64,000 bases of DNA, taken from positions 34,466 through 98,465 of the forward strand of contig NZ_JAANIG010000012.1 in assembly GCF_011174675.1 (NCBI RefSeq), read 5' to 3'. Both the position numbers and the translations under genes were made by a program. The notes below the pieces were generated by a model, which did not search any database, had not been told where the DNA came from, and was given only the letters and a program-made list of their open reading frames with translations. This document shows positions 54,894-64,000 of the stretch, piece after piece. Position 1 is the first letter of the stretch; each line of letters opens with the position of its first letter. The stretch comes from Perlabentimonas gracilis. Its GTDB lineage: Bacteria > Bacteroidota > Bacteroidia > Bacteroidales > Tenuifilaceae.

Positions 54894-56090
54894 CTACTGT
54901 GGCATTAAATACTGAAAGAAAAAGCTGAAAGTACCCGCCGCATACTCCATTACCGAGGTAATATGATCGCCATCCTCTATAGTGATTAGCTCCACATTGT
55001 TTGCACCCAGGTTAATCATTGCGCTATAGGCCGACTCTGAATTGAAGTAGGGAACATAAGTATCGGTATCACCATGATATAGCTGTATAGGCGATTGGGG
55101 CAACCAGTTGTAGCAATTGTTATCGGCAACAGCCAATAGAAAATCGGTATCAGAGCCAGTGGTTACACCCTCAATAAACTCCTGTGTGAAAAGCAACGAT
55201 GGATTTGTCTCAATTTCGGCAAACACACCCTGCTCCTCAATAACTGAGGCCCACGGTTCGTTCAAATAGAATGAGTATGGTCGTTGCAGCTGAGGATATA
55301 TACTATTATAGGTGTCGAGCACCCAAAGGTATGAATTGATATACTCCAAGGGCTCAGCCGACGAAACTACCCAGTTCATAAACTCCGACTTATTGTAAGC
55401 ACCTGCACCAACGGTTACAGCTGTCACACCGAACTCCGAACTATGGTTCTGCTGCATGAGTTGGAATGCCGCCATAGTAGCCGAACCACCCTCTGAATAT
55501 CCCGTTAGAAATAGCTTACCATCGAGCTGATCAAAATTGTTCAGCTTAAAGTACTCACGGGTAGCCCTAATCATATCGCGCGTTGCATAAGCCAATGTTG
55601 CTCTATGTTCGTATGGATGAGGCAAATGTGCCGACACCCCATAGCCAATATAATCGGGCATAGCTATTACAAATCCTGTGGAGGCAAACATAAAGGCCAT
55701 AATTTCGGCATCGGAACCAAAATTCGATGGAGCTTGGGCGTTAGAGGTAATTGTGCCATGCTGAAAGCTGATTAAGGGTTTTAAAAAGTTTCCAACGGGA
55801 ACAAGCAACGCACCCGATAATTCCACACTATTACCCTGGATATCGTTTGTGGTGTATGTAAGCCGTATGCCCTTCACTCCGTATCGGATCAGAAACTCAA
55901 CCTCGTTGGGTAGCATGCCGCTCCCCCCTAGCTGGGTCAATATTTCTTCCTTAGATAGCTCTACAACCTGCTCAGAGGTAACAAGGTACTCTGGGATAAA
56001 CTCATCGGGAGTATCATCCTTAGAGCAAGAGGAAATGACGATGATAGATAAAACAATGATAATGTATTGCTTGAAGTTAAGGGCTTTCAT
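54894..56090 (-). CDS. Lipoprotein alpha/beta-hydrolase (secretory lipase-like)
   Basis: 398 residues from MKALNFKQYIIIVLS. Signal sequence with lipobox ISSC followed by SKDD. The hydrolase fold has oxyanion region ISFQHGTITSN, the nucleophile elbow GYSEG (GxSxG), acid Asp in YHGDTDTYVPYF and base His in EDGDHITSV. The cap and 'PDYIGYG' string match lipase/esterase families that hydrolyse acyl esters outside the cytoplasm. The frame extends 11 codons upstream; the internal ATG that directly begins the signal peptide is chosen. Lies 51 nt after ung on the same strand. Confidence 0.88.
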   Translation of the reverse strand: MKALNFKQYIIIVLSIIVISSCSKDDTPDEFIPEYLVTSEQVVELSKEEILTQLGGSGMLPNEVEFLIRYGVKGIRLTYTTNDIQGNSVELSGALLVPVGNFLKPLISFQHGTITSNAQAPSNFGSDAEIMAFMFASTGFVIAMPDYIGYGVSAHLPHPYEHRATLAYATRDMIRATREYFKLNNFDQLDGKLFLTGYSEGGSATMAAFQLMQQNHSSEFGVTAVTVGAGAYNKSEFMNWVVSSAEPLEYINSYLWVLDTYNSIYPQLQRPYSFYLNEPWASVIEEQGVFAEIETNPSLLFTQEFIEGVTTGSDTDFLLAVADNNCYNWLPQSPIQLYHGDTDTYVPYFNSESAYSAMINLGANNVELITIEDGDHITSVMEYAAGTFSFFFQYLMPQ

Positions 56091-56141
56091 TGTATGTAGT
56101 ATTTTTAATTGATTCTTTAACAAGTTGATAAATATTAATGT

Positions 56142-56828
56142 TTAATCCAAACACCAATTGATAGGATCATATCCCATTTTCTCCAGGTAAGCATTTGCCT
56201 GGGAGAAATGCTTACACCCAAAAAACCCTCGGTATGACGATAGTGGCGACGGGTGGGGTGCTTTAAGCACAAAGTGCTTTTGCGTATCGATTAGCTTTAT
56301 TTTTGCCTGTGCATACGATCCCCAAAGAAAAAATACGATTTGCTTTCGTTGCTCCGAAAGTTTGGTCATGGCAGCATCGGTAAATTGCTCCCACCCCTTA
56401 CCCTGATGGGAACCAGCCTGATGCGCTCGAACGGTTAGCGTAGCATTGAGCAGCAATACTCCCTGATTGGCCCATTCTTGCAAGTTCCCGTGACTAGGCA
56501 CAGCTATACCCAAATCGCTCTGAATTTCTTTGAAAATATTGACCAGAGAGGGAGGTGGTTGAACACCCTTAGGCACTGAAAAGCAAAGACCGTGCGCTTG
56601 CCCTGGCCCATGATAGGGATCTTGTCCCAATATTACCACCTTAACCTTATGGAATGGGGTGCTATTAAAGGCATTGAAGATTTTGCCTCCCGAGGGGTAA
56701 ACCTTGTACTTACTTTTCTCGGCAATAAGAAAATCTTTAAGCTTAGTAAAGTATTCCTTATTGAACTCATCTGCTAAAACGTGTCTCCAACTCTCTTCAA
56801 TTACTGGGTTTATCGTGATTTGACTCAT
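56142..56828 (-). CDS. ung: Uracil-DNA glycosylase, family 1
   Basis: 228 residues, standard length. Removes uracil from DNA to start base-excision repair. The catalytic motif [18 protein letters not shown] (Asp and Tyr) and the minor-groove motif [17 protein letters not shown] (His) are both intact, with [16 protein letters not shown] between them. Cytoplasmic. Upstream, 148 nt away and divergent, is the TonB receptor gene. Confidence 0.98.
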   Translation of the reverse strand: MSQITINPVIEESWRHVLADEFNKEYFTKLKDFLIAEKSKYKVYPSGGKIFNAFNSTPFHKVKVVILGQDPYHGPGQAHGLCFSVPKGVQPPPSLVNIFKEIQSDLGIAVPSHGNLQEWANQGVLLLNATLTVRAHQAGSHQGKGWEQFTDAAMTKLSEQRKQIVFFLWGSYAQAKIKLIDTQKHFVLKAPHPSPLSSYRGFFGCKHFSQANAYLEKMGYDPINWCLD

Positions 56829-56976
56829 AAATCAAATTGATGACATTGTGAAGTCCAAATGTACCAAAATACTAGAACTTAAAAAAAGTATTCCGACATA
56901 GGTCAACAAATATAAGTTAGTATTGAAATGAGAGTCATAATTTAATAACTTGCAGGTACAAACACAAATAGCAGCC

Positions 56977-59352
56977 ATGGGAGTTTATACTAAAACCTGC
57001 GCTACGGTATTCTTTCTTCTACTATGTTTAGCGTCGGGTGCTCAGGTAGTAAACGACAGCTCATATAACCATTACCTCACCCCTGCTATTCTTGACGCAT
57101 CGAATGTAGTAAACACCATAGACACTACAAAGGTTAGTGTAATTTCGGCTAGCAGAAGCGCTAAATACTTAAGCGACTTACCGTTAACCATTTACGTTAT
57201 TAGCCATGAGGAGATTTTATTATATGGCCACACATCTCTAGCAGATGTGCTTAAGAACCTTCCGGGCATAAGAATTTCACAGCCTGGAACTGGTGAATAT
57301 GGTGAGGGTTTCCAGCTAAGAGGGTTACCCGGTAATCAATACGCTAAAATTTTGATTAACAACGTACCCGTCAAACCTTCGGTTGTTGCGGGTATGCCCA
57401 TTGGGCAACAGCTTCCGGTAAGACAAGCGGAGAGAATTGAGGTTATTTACGGTCCTGCTGCAGCAGTTTATGGTGCCGATGCAGTTACAGGTGTAATTAA
57501 TATTATTTTGAAGGAGGCAGATAAAGGCACCTTTGTAAGGGGAGATGTGTTTGTTGGTGAGGGAAACTATAACTACGCAAACTTTACCGTAGGAGGAAAA
57601 GCTGGGAAAAACAGGAATATTCTAGATTATTCATTCTACGCCAACAAGAGTGAAATACCAAGAGTAGACATTCTTGATGGCCACAATCAGGCTTACAATC
57701 CATTGGCTATTCTTCAGCTATCTGGCAAGAAAATAAACCTTAACGGTGATATTTACGATCCAATTGAAATAACCCCTAGCCTGCTCTCAAGCTATGGGGT
57801 AAGCGAACAACAATTTGTAAGACAAGAATATGGCCCCTCTTACAAAGGATCTTTAACCTCGCCTGATTTTGAAAACATTGCATCTACTGGGCATTTAATT
57901 GGTTTAAATGTGAGGTATAGAGGAATTGGATTAACCTACAACACGATGTACCGAAAAACCCATAGTTCACTTGGGCTTAGCCCTGTAAACTTTAGATACG
58001 ATAATCCCCAAAACTATTGGGCCGATAAAATACATCAGTTTTCCCTGTCGTATGCACATGATTTCAATCGTTTCTCATCCTCAACAAATCTTTCTTTTCT
58101 GAACTATTCAATGGATAACTCATCGAGCATGGGGCTAACCAAGCTTGAAAGTGATAGAGCGTATCTATATTCCGAGTCGGTCGACGTACTTTTTGAGCAA
58201 CTGCTAACCTACTCTCCTACAACCAACTCAGAGATTGTTTTAGGAGGAAGTTACCAGGCCTCCAGCAGTTTGCCTCTTACCAGCTATATGGATAGGCCTT
58301 TCAACCCCAAATGGTTTAACCACTCTGGAACTTCAACCATTCCAATTCATCCTGTTATGGGCTACTTTGGGTTTAACCCCGTTAGCTACCACAACTTATC
58401 CGTTTTTAGCCAGGGTTTCGCGATGTATAGGAACTTTAATTTTCTAGCGGGTTTACGATGGGATGCTAACTCCATGTACGGTCAAAGTTTTAGCCCAAGA
58501 ATTGCATTATTATATAAACTAAGCGAAAAAGTTACAGCCTTAAGTTCGGGTGGATTTGCATTTAAAGCACCACCTGCATCCATCACCTATCGATCGCTTG
58601 CCTACACGCCTCACGATGAACCCAATAGAATAAAATACATAGCTATTCCTAGTCCATCACTTAAACCGGAAAGCTACAAATCACTCGAGCTGGGGTTAAA
58701 AACTATAATAAACCAAAAGGTATCGGCCAATATCACCGCATTCTACAACCAGATAACAGACCCAATTGTAAACACATTAGTTCCTATCGACTTGGCAAAA
58801 TACCCACTAGCAACTGCAGCAGGCGACAGCCTCTGGGCATCAACCTACTACAACTCCGAGAAGGCCATATCAAGGCTTTATGGTTTACAAGCAACTTTGC
58901 TATTCAACAATATAATTCCTCGTTACAAGCTTAACGGAGAGCTTAACCTTTCGCTAGCACGCCAATCGGATGAGGCGCCTGAACTTGTTGAGTTCATAGT
59001 ATCGAACATTCAGCTTATGCCTGCCCATATGGGGCAGTTCAGAATAACCGCACAACCTCATAAGAACCTGTTTTTTAGAGCAGATATGATATGGATGACC
59101 AAATGGCTAAGGGTATTAATTCCCTTCGAAGAGATGTACTCCAAGCTTTTTTCAAATGTTGACGGTTTTTTTACCATCGATTTTTCAGCGAACATCAATC
59201 TCGATCATAACTTGATGGTCACAATAAAGGGAATCAATATTCTTGATGAGAAGTATGGCGGTTTTGTAACCCCGGGGCTCGACTATGGGTTACCCTACAA
59301 TCCTCAGATTGGCAGAAGTTTTTCAATCGGGTTATCATACAGATTCAACTAA
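56977..59352 (+). CDS. TonB-dependent outer-membrane receptor
   Basis: 791 residues from ATG 56977 (an in-frame TTG at 56950 is unlikely). Signal peptide 1-22 (ending SGAQ), a plug domain (~45-160; SISASRSAKYLSDLPLTIYV-like start, LADVLKNLPGIRISQPG, IEVIYGPAAAVYGADAVTGV) and a 22-stranded barrel with the C-terminal signature ending FSIGLSYRFN. There is no carboxypeptidase-like N-terminal domain, so it is not SusC. The shape suits a siderophore, haem or cobalamin receptor; ligand not determined. The next gene starts on the base after its stop. Confidence 0.93.
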   Translation: MGVYTKTCATVFFLLLCLASGAQVVNDSSYNHYLTPAILDASNVVNTIDTTKVSVISASRSAKYLSDLPLTIYVISHEEILLYGHTSLADVLKNLPGIRISQPGTGEYGEGFQLRGLPGNQYAKILINNVPVKPSVVAGMPIGQQLPVRQAERIEVIYGPAAAVYGADAVTGVINIILKEADKGTFVRGDVFVGEGNYNYANFTVGGKAGKNRNILDYSFYANKSEIPRVDILDGHNQAYNPLAILQLSGKKINLNGDIYDPIEITPSLLSSYGVSEQQFVRQEYGPSYKGSLTSPDFENIASTGHLIGLNVRYRGIGLTYNTMYRKTHSSLGLSPVNFRYDNPQNYWADKIHQFSLSYAHDFNRFSSSTNLSFLNYSMDNSSSMGLTKLESDRAYLYSESVDVLFEQLLTYSPTTNSEIVLGGSYQASSSLPLTSYMDRPFNPKWFNHSGTSTIPIHPVMGYFGFNPVSYHNLSVFSQGFAMYRNFNFLAGLRWDANSMYGQSFSPRIALLYKLSEKVTALSSGGFAFKAPPASITYRSLAYTPHDEPNRIKYIAIPSPSLKPESYKSLELGLKTIINQKVSANITAFYNQITDPIVNTLVPIDLAKYPLATAAGDSLWASTYYNSEKAISRLYGLQATLLFNNIIPRYKLNGELNLSLARQSDEAPELVEFIVSNIQLMPAHMGQFRITAQPHKNLFFRADMIWMTKWLRVLIPFEEMYSKLFSNVDGFFTIDFSANINLDHNLMVTIKGINILDEKYGGFVTPGLDYGLPYNPQIGRSFSIGLSYRFN

Positions 59353-61971
59353 ATGGCAATTGCAACCACATACCGAGCCAAACGAAAATGGATTGAGATT
59401 TGCATTTTTGCATTCCTTCTCCAGCTGTTTAGTCATTCTGTTTTTCCTCAAGCCCTAGAAATCAATCAATCATCTTGCATTGAAGCAGAAATCCATATTC
59501 AGAATGCCAAAGAGCTTTTCTTAAGAGGCGAGTACGAACGCACAATAATTGAGCTGCTGGAAGTTATTAACTTGGGGATACAGGACAGTTGCCCCAGGCT
59601 GCTTATCGAAGCATATTCAATTCAAGCACAGTCCTTTGAAAAACAATTGGATATCGAAAACACACTGATTGGCTACCTAAATGCCATTTCCATTGCCGAA
59701 AAGTATGGTTACAATACAACTTCAATTGAGCTATACAGAACCGTTGGTGATATATTTTTTCAAAGGAAGGTGTTCCCCAAGGCTGCCGATTACTACTCCC
59801 AAGCCCTTGAGCTAATTGATGATAATGATACTGAACAGCGGCTTTTTTATCTCGAAAACTTCAGTCTATCTAGCTTAGGATATTACAATTATGAGGAGGC
59901 TGCTAAAGCTTTACAACACATCCTCGAAATAAGCGAACCAAAGCCGTTTTTACCCATACGCTCAAGAGCATACTTTCAGCTCTCAGAGATTTATCGAAAG
60001 CAAAAAATGTGGACTAAGGCAATTGAGTACTGCAACCTTTTAACCCAATATATGCAAGAGGTAAAGGATACTCTAGGATTGGTGATCGCACTCAACAATC
60101 TTTCATATAATCAGATATCAAACAAAGAGTTTTCCAATGCCGAAACCGCTATAAATAGAGCATTAGATTTATCTAAAAAGATTAGCTTACCAACCACCTT
60201 GGTAGCGGGACTGTATACCAACTTAGGTATTTGCTACCAGAATCAGGGTAACTATCCAAGGGCATTGAATAACCTAAACAATGCAAAAGCTTTTGTTGAT
60301 CCCGTTTTGTCACCGAATGAAATGGCCAACATATACAACACAATGGCTTGGGTATACTACCGTAGGAGCGATTTGTATAACGCATCGCAGCACAGTCGGC
60401 AGTCAATTGAATGGGCATTAAAATCGGACGATGCGGTAATTCTTGCAGAATCCTATAAAACGTACAGCATCCTCCTACGGGAGGGAAACGACCATATTGG
60501 AGCTTTTGATTACTTTGAGAAATATTCTTCAATCCGCGATTCCATTGACATTGCGAATAGGGTTTCTGAACAAAGCAAGGAAGAGCTGCTAGCCCGACTT
60601 GAAAAGACTGAAAAGGAGCAACGCCTATACATAGCCGATAAAGAAATGCAATTGCTTATGCTCAAACAGCTCCGACTTGAGGCGGAAAGGCAAAGACAAG
60701 AATTAGAACTGCTAAAAAAGGAACGTGACCTAGAACAACTTGAGAGACATAGAGCCTACCAGAACTTACAACTTGTTAAACGTGAGCAAGAAGCTGCTTT
60801 GCAGCAATCTACCATTCGAAATTTAGAGCAGGAGAATGCCATTAAGGAACTTCAAATTAAGCAAAAGGAAGCCGAGGAGCTGCAACGCGAGAAGGAAATT
60901 GCGCTGCTACAGAGCGAAAAGGAAAAGCAACAACTTCAAATAGAGAAGGAGACCGAAACCCGGAAAAGAGCCATTTGGATGTTGGTTTTAAGTTTTCTTA
61001 TCCTAGTAGTTGTTATTACAGGGCTAATCACAACAAGAAGAAAGAATGCCCTTTTAGCTCACCAAAAAAATGTAATTGAGGAAAAGAACGAAAACCTAGA
61101 GCAAGCAAACAAAGATATTATAGATAAGAATGTGCAACTTAGCGAGCTGGCAGAGGAGATAAGAACTCAAAACGAAGAGATAACAACCCAAAAAGAACTT
61201 ATCGAAGAAAAGAACAAGAACATCACAGATAGCATTCAGTATGCAAGCCTCATTCAAACTGCTGTTCTCCCAACACCAGATATCCTGAGCGAATCGTTTA
61301 ACGACTATTTCATTCTGTTTAAACCAAGAGACATTGTAAGCGGCGATTTTTGGTGGTATCACAAAAATAGCCAAAGGGTTATACTGGCAGTTGCCGATTG
61401 CACGGGACACGGGGTACCCGGAGCCATCCTTAGCATGCTAGGCACAGCTCTTTTGAATGAAATTGCAAGTCAAAATCATAACATTAAGGCAAACCTGCTG
61501 CTAAACCAACTAAAAACTAAAATAATTGAGGCGCTTGTCCACAACGATAAAAGCAATCCTCGACGAGATGGAATGGATATCGCCGTCTGTATTTTTAACC
61601 CCAATTCAAATGAGGTAGAAATTGCAGGTGCAAACAACCCTGTATATGTACTTAGAAACGGAAGCATTGAAATTATAAAGGGCGATAAAGCACCCATAGG
61701 GGTGCATCAGGGAAAAACCGATTCTTTTTCTCTTAAAACCTTTGAACGTAAGGCAGGTGATAGGTTCTACCTGTTTTCCGATGGTTTCCCCGACCAATTT
61801 GGAGGAGAAAAAGGTAGAAAGTTGATGTACAAACACTTCAGAGAATTACTTATTGAAAGTGGAAACCTACCCATGAAGGATCAATGCGAATTCCTCAACT
61901 ACTCATTTACAAAGTGGCAGGGTTACAACGACCAGGTAGATGATGTGCTGGTAATTGGCGTTACGCTATAA
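59353..61971 (+). CDS. TPR - coiled coil - TM - SpoIIE (PP2C) phosphatase
   Basis: 872 residues. Signal peptide (~12-33), a TPR solenoid (~40-400; e.g. AADYYSQALELIDDNDTE, SAETAINRALDLSKKIS-type repeats), a long Glu/Lys/Gln coiled coil (~405-535), one transmembrane helix (~539-561), a second coiled-coil linker, and a cytoplasmic SpoIIE phosphatase domain (~627-872). Its metal ligands are in VADCTGHGVPGAILSM, LFSDGFPDQFGG and YNDQVDDVLVIG. The topology puts TPRs in the periplasm and the PP2C phosphatase inside, i.e. a sensor enzyme that would dephosphorylate an anti-sigma antagonist or similar. It abuts the TonB receptor gene with zero spacing. Confidence 0.92.
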   Translation: MAIATTYRAKRKWIEICIFAFLLQLFSHSVFPQALEINQSSCIEAEIHIQNAKELFLRGEYERTIIELLEVINLGIQDSCPRLLIEAYSIQAQSFEKQLDIENTLIGYLNAISIAEKYGYNTTSIELYRTVGDIFFQRKVFPKAADYYSQALELIDDNDTEQRLFYLENFSLSSLGYYNYEEAAKALQHILEISEPKPFLPIRSRAYFQLSEIYRKQKMWTKAIEYCNLLTQYMQEVKDTLGLVIALNNLSYNQISNKEFSNAETAINRALDLSKKISLPTTLVAGLYTNLGICYQNQGNYPRALNNLNNAKAFVDPVLSPNEMANIYNTMAWVYYRRSDLYNASQHSRQSIEWALKSDDAVILAESYKTYSILLREGNDHIGAFDYFEKYSSIRDSIDIANRVSEQSKEELLARLEKTEKEQRLYIADKEMQLLMLKQLRLEAERQRQELELLKKERDLEQLERHRAYQNLQLVKREQEAALQQSTIRNLEQENAIKELQIKQKEAEELQREKEIALLQSEKEKQQLQIEKETETRKRAIWMLVLSFLILVVVITGLITTRRKNALLAHQKNVIEEKNENLEQANKDIIDKNVQLSELAEEIRTQNEEITTQKELIEEKNKNITDSIQYASLIQTAVLPTPDILSESFNDYFILFKPRDIVSGDFWWYHKNSQRVILAVADCTGHGVPGAILSMLGTALLNEIASQNHNIKANLLLNQLKTKIIEALVHNDKSNPRRDGMDIAVCIFNPNSNEVEIAGANNPVYVLRNGSIEIIKGDKAPIGVHQGKTDSFSLKTFERKAGDRFYLFSDGFPDQFGGEKGRKLMYKHFRELLIESGNLPMKDQCEFLNYSFTKWQGYNDQVDDVLVIGVTL

Positions 61972-62080
61972 GCACAACACTTGTAAATAGTACATTTCAG
62001 CCCCAAATCAAAATAGTTCTACTACTCCCCTTACATATTTAATTCTCCCTATGATATTTATAGGAATTTTCTGCGTAGGG

Positions 62081-63661
62081 CTAAAACTCCGATGTGAAGT
62101 GAAACTTGATGTCGGTGAATTTCTCCTGAGCCATCTGGAGAGCATAGGGCGATTCGGCAAGGAACACTTCTCTCCCCCTCTTATCAGTTGCAAGGTTGGC
62201 GTATTTTCTGATCCTAAAATCTTTAAGCTGCTCCTGATTGGTCGTTTCAATCCAGCAAGCTTTGTAAAGGTTTATGGGTTCGTACCTACACTTAGCAGTG
62301 TACTCATGCTCCAGCCTGTACTGTATAACATCGAATTGAAGGGCGCCTACGGTTCCAATAATTTTGCGACCATTCGCCTTGGAGGTAAAGAGCTGGGCAA
62401 CCCCTTCGTCCATCAGCTGGTCAATACCCTTGGCTAGCTGCTTAAACTTCATCGGATCGGCATTCTCGATATATCTAAAGAGTTCAGGCGAAAAGCTGGG
62501 GATTCCTTTAAATTTAAGACTTTCGCCTTGCGTAAGAGTGTCGCCAATTTTAAATGTTCCCGTATCGTGCAGTCCCACAATATCACCGGGGTAGGCTGTG
62601 TCAACTATCGATTTCTTATCGGCCATAAAGGCGGTGGGGCTCGAAAACTTTATCTTCTTGCCCGTTCCGGTATGTAGATATGGCTTGTTTCGCTCAAACA
62701 CTCCTGAGCAAATTTTCAGAAAAGCCAACCTGTCGCGATGATTTGGATCCATGTTGGCATGAATTTTAAAGATAAAGCCTGTAAGCTCCTCCTCGAAGGG
62801 CGATACCTCGCGGGTTTCAGTTGCAATGGGCCGGGGATGTGGCGCAATATCAATAAAGCAGTTCAGAAGTTCCCTAACCCCAAAGTTATTAAGGGCACTA
62901 CCAAAGAAAACTGGTGCCAATTGGCCCTTTAGGTAGGGTTCATTATCGAACTCGGGGTACACACCGTTCACCAATTCCAAATCGTCACGAAGAGACTTTG
63001 CGTAGCCTCCAATATGTTTATCAAGAATTTCGGAATTAATATCTTCAATCTCCACCACATCATCGGCAACTGTTTGCTTGTCGTCGGCAAAAAAGAGGTT
63101 CAACTTCTGCTCAAACATATTGTAAACCCCCTGAAAGGTTGGTCCCATACTTATAGGCCAGCTAAGAGGCCGTACGCTAAGCTTTAACTCCTCCTCAATC
63201 TCATCAAGTAGGTCAAAGGGATCTTTACCATCTCTATCGAGCTTATTCACAAATACAATTACAGGGGTATTACGCATCCTGCAAACCTCCATCAGCTTTC
63301 GGGTTTGAGCCTCAACACCCTTGGCACAGTCAATCACAATTATTACGCTGTCAACTGCTGTAAGCGTTCGGTAGGTGTCCTCGGCAAAATCTTCGTGCCC
63401 CGGAGTATCAAGTATATTAATCTTAATGCCTTTGTACTCAAATCCCATAACCGATGTGGCCACCGAAATTCCCCTTTGGCGCTCAATCTCCATAAAGTCG
63501 GAAGTGGCCCCTTTTTTAATCTTGTTACTCTTAACCGCACCGGCCACATGTATTGCACCACCAAACAGCAAAAGTTTTTCTGTAAGTGTGGTTTTACCCG
63601 CATCGGGGTGGCTAATAATTGCGAATGTACGACGCCTTTTTACCTCTGTATTTAATATCAT
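62081..63661 (-). CDS. prfC: Peptide chain release factor 3
   Basis: 526 residues. GTPase that removes RF1/RF2 from the ribosome after termination. G1 HPDAGKTT, G2-related region [13 protein letters not shown]3 [13 protein letters not shown]4 [12 protein letters not shown], and the RF3 hallmarks [18 protein letters not shown] and [14 protein letters not shown]. Normal length. AGGAG occurs right before the ATG, too close for an ideal Shine-Dalgarno. Convergent with the SpoIIE phosphatase gene; 109 nt lie between. Confidence 0.98.
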   Translation of the reverse strand: MILNTEVKRRRTFAIISHPDAGKTTLTEKLLLFGGAIHVAGAVKSNKIKKGATSDFMEIERQRGISVATSVMGFEYKGIKINILDTPGHEDFAEDTYRTLTAVDSVIIVIDCAKGVEAQTRKLMEVCRMRNTPVIVFVNKLDRDGKDPFDLLDEIEEELKLSVRPLSWPISMGPTFQGVYNMFEQKLNLFFADDKQTVADDVVEIEDINSEILDKHIGGYAKSLRDDLELVNGVYPEFDNEPYLKGQLAPVFFGSALNNFGVRELLNCFIDIAPHPRPIATETREVSPFEEELTGFIFKIHANMDPNHRDRLAFLKICSGVFERNKPYLHTGTGKKIKFSSPTAFMADKKSIVDTAYPGDIVGLHDTGTFKIGDTLTQGESLKFKGIPSFSPELFRYIENADPMKFKQLAKGIDQLMDEGVAQLFTSKANGRKIIGTVGALQFDVIQYRLEHEYTAKCRYEPINLYKACWIETTNQEQLKDFRIRKYANLATDKRGREVFLAESPYALQMAQEKFTDIKFHFTSEF

Positions 63662-63681
63662 CTCCTAAAATTTACGGGGTG

Positions 63682-63689
63682 CAAAGGTA
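63682..63689 (-). promoter_or_regulatory. -7 element of the prfC promoter
   Basis: TACCTTTG on the minus strand matches TAnnTTTG, 20 nt upstream of the prfC ATG. No -33 TTTG at the expected distance. Confidence 0.6.
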
Positions 63690-63948
63690 GAAAAATTAGC
63701 TTAATTAATGGAGTTTTCACTTAATTGAATTAATCAACATCTTGGGAGCAACATACTATGCATATATTAAAAATGTGATAGTTACCAGAAACGAACCAAG
63801 TCTCATAAATACTTTACTCTACATTTCTTTCCGTTAATCAACTATAAGATAACAATATGACTTTAGTTAACGAATTTTTCAAAGCATATTAGGCTAGTAA
63901 TCACTAGCATCCGAAAGTACGAAATTTAAAAATGCCCTCAGAATCCCC

Positions 63949-63956
63949 TATTTTTG
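63949..63956 (+). promoter_or_regulatory. -7 element before the gene at the window end
   Basis: TATTTTTG matches TAnnTTTG, 24 nt upstream of the ATG at 63981. Confidence 0.45.
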
Positions 63957-63980
63957 AGTTCGACAAAAAACTTTAAAATT

Positions 63981-64000
63981 ATGGGACTCTTCAGGCGAAA
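63981..64000 (+). CDS. Start of an unidentified gene (cut by window edge)
   Basis: ATG followed by codons for MGLFRR and a partial Lys codon before the edge. A -7 promoter element is correctly spaced upstream and nothing else competes for this position. Too short to identify. Confidence 0.4.

Larger units (their letters stand above)
63662..63980. other. 319-bp intergenic region
   Basis: AT-rich divergent region between prfC (minus) and a gene beginning at 63981 (plus). I see only the two promoter elements listed separately; no RNA gene, repeat or coding frame is supported. Confidence 0.6.

Overview
The window is ordinary chromosome from a Gram-negative member of the Bacteroidota, most likely in or near Bacteroidales/Marinilabiliales; I cannot name a genus. 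The reasons are a complete MoxR/Bat (BatA-E) operon, a seven-gene Bacteroidales-type V-ATPase operon with a DUF2764 gene, KdsA for LPS inner core, DUF6588 and DUF4252 proteins, a TonB-dependent receptor, and several promoters of the Bacteroidota form (TTTG, about 19 nt, then TAnnTTTG). Shine-Dalgarno sequences are almost absent. I see no rRNA, tRNA, CRISPR array, prophage or insertion sequence.

Layout. 1-8.2 kb: 5' part of an M28 peptidase, a Cache-HAMP-GAF-PAS sensor with no output domain, a DUF6588 envelope protein, rarA, kdsA and a hybrid histidine kinase whose 3' end overlaps kdsA. 8.2-15 kb, nearly all minus strand: beta-barrel protein, cardiolipin synthase, DUF4252 lipoprotein, FlK-type thioesterase, a FetAB-like ABC pair with a hotdog thioesterase, and a GNAT/PLP-racemase pair. 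15.3-19.7 kb: a small unknown gene, a VF530 protein, two DEAD-box helicases separated by three different tandem repeats, and a PIN toxin-antitoxin pair. 19.8-29.4 kb: Dcp peptidase, an enlarged KamA-like radical SAM enzyme, a baeRF-like protein, an HdeD-like membrane protein, a coiled-coil lipoprotein, and a secreted MACPF protein with beta-trefoil lectin repeats. 29.4-33.2 kb: xerD, pyk and a TPR protein.

33.2-42 kb is one minus-strand operon reading moxR, small secreted protein, DUF58, BatD-like protein, batA, batB, batC, batD, batE. 42.2-49.8 kb is the V-ATPase operon in the order E, DUF2764, A, B, D, I, K. Its K subunit keeps the full Na+-ligand set of Enterococcus NtpK at identical spacing, so a sodium-coupled enzyme is predicted. 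49.8-54.9 kb: a 441-bp control region with a Crp/Fnr-type palindrome, a tandem universal stress protein, and a TerB-ABCG-like transporter. 54.9-64 kb: lipoprotein alpha/beta hydrolase, ung, a TonB receptor abutting a TPR/coiled-coil/SpoIIE phosphatase, prfC, and the first codons of another gene.

Most of the window is housekeeping and envelope biology. The best candidates for something less described are the MACPF-trefoil protein, the TonB receptor/SpoIIE phosphatase pair, the ~730-residue KamA-like enzyme, the predicted Na+ V-ATPase lacking several stalk genes, and the tandem-repeat block between the helicases.
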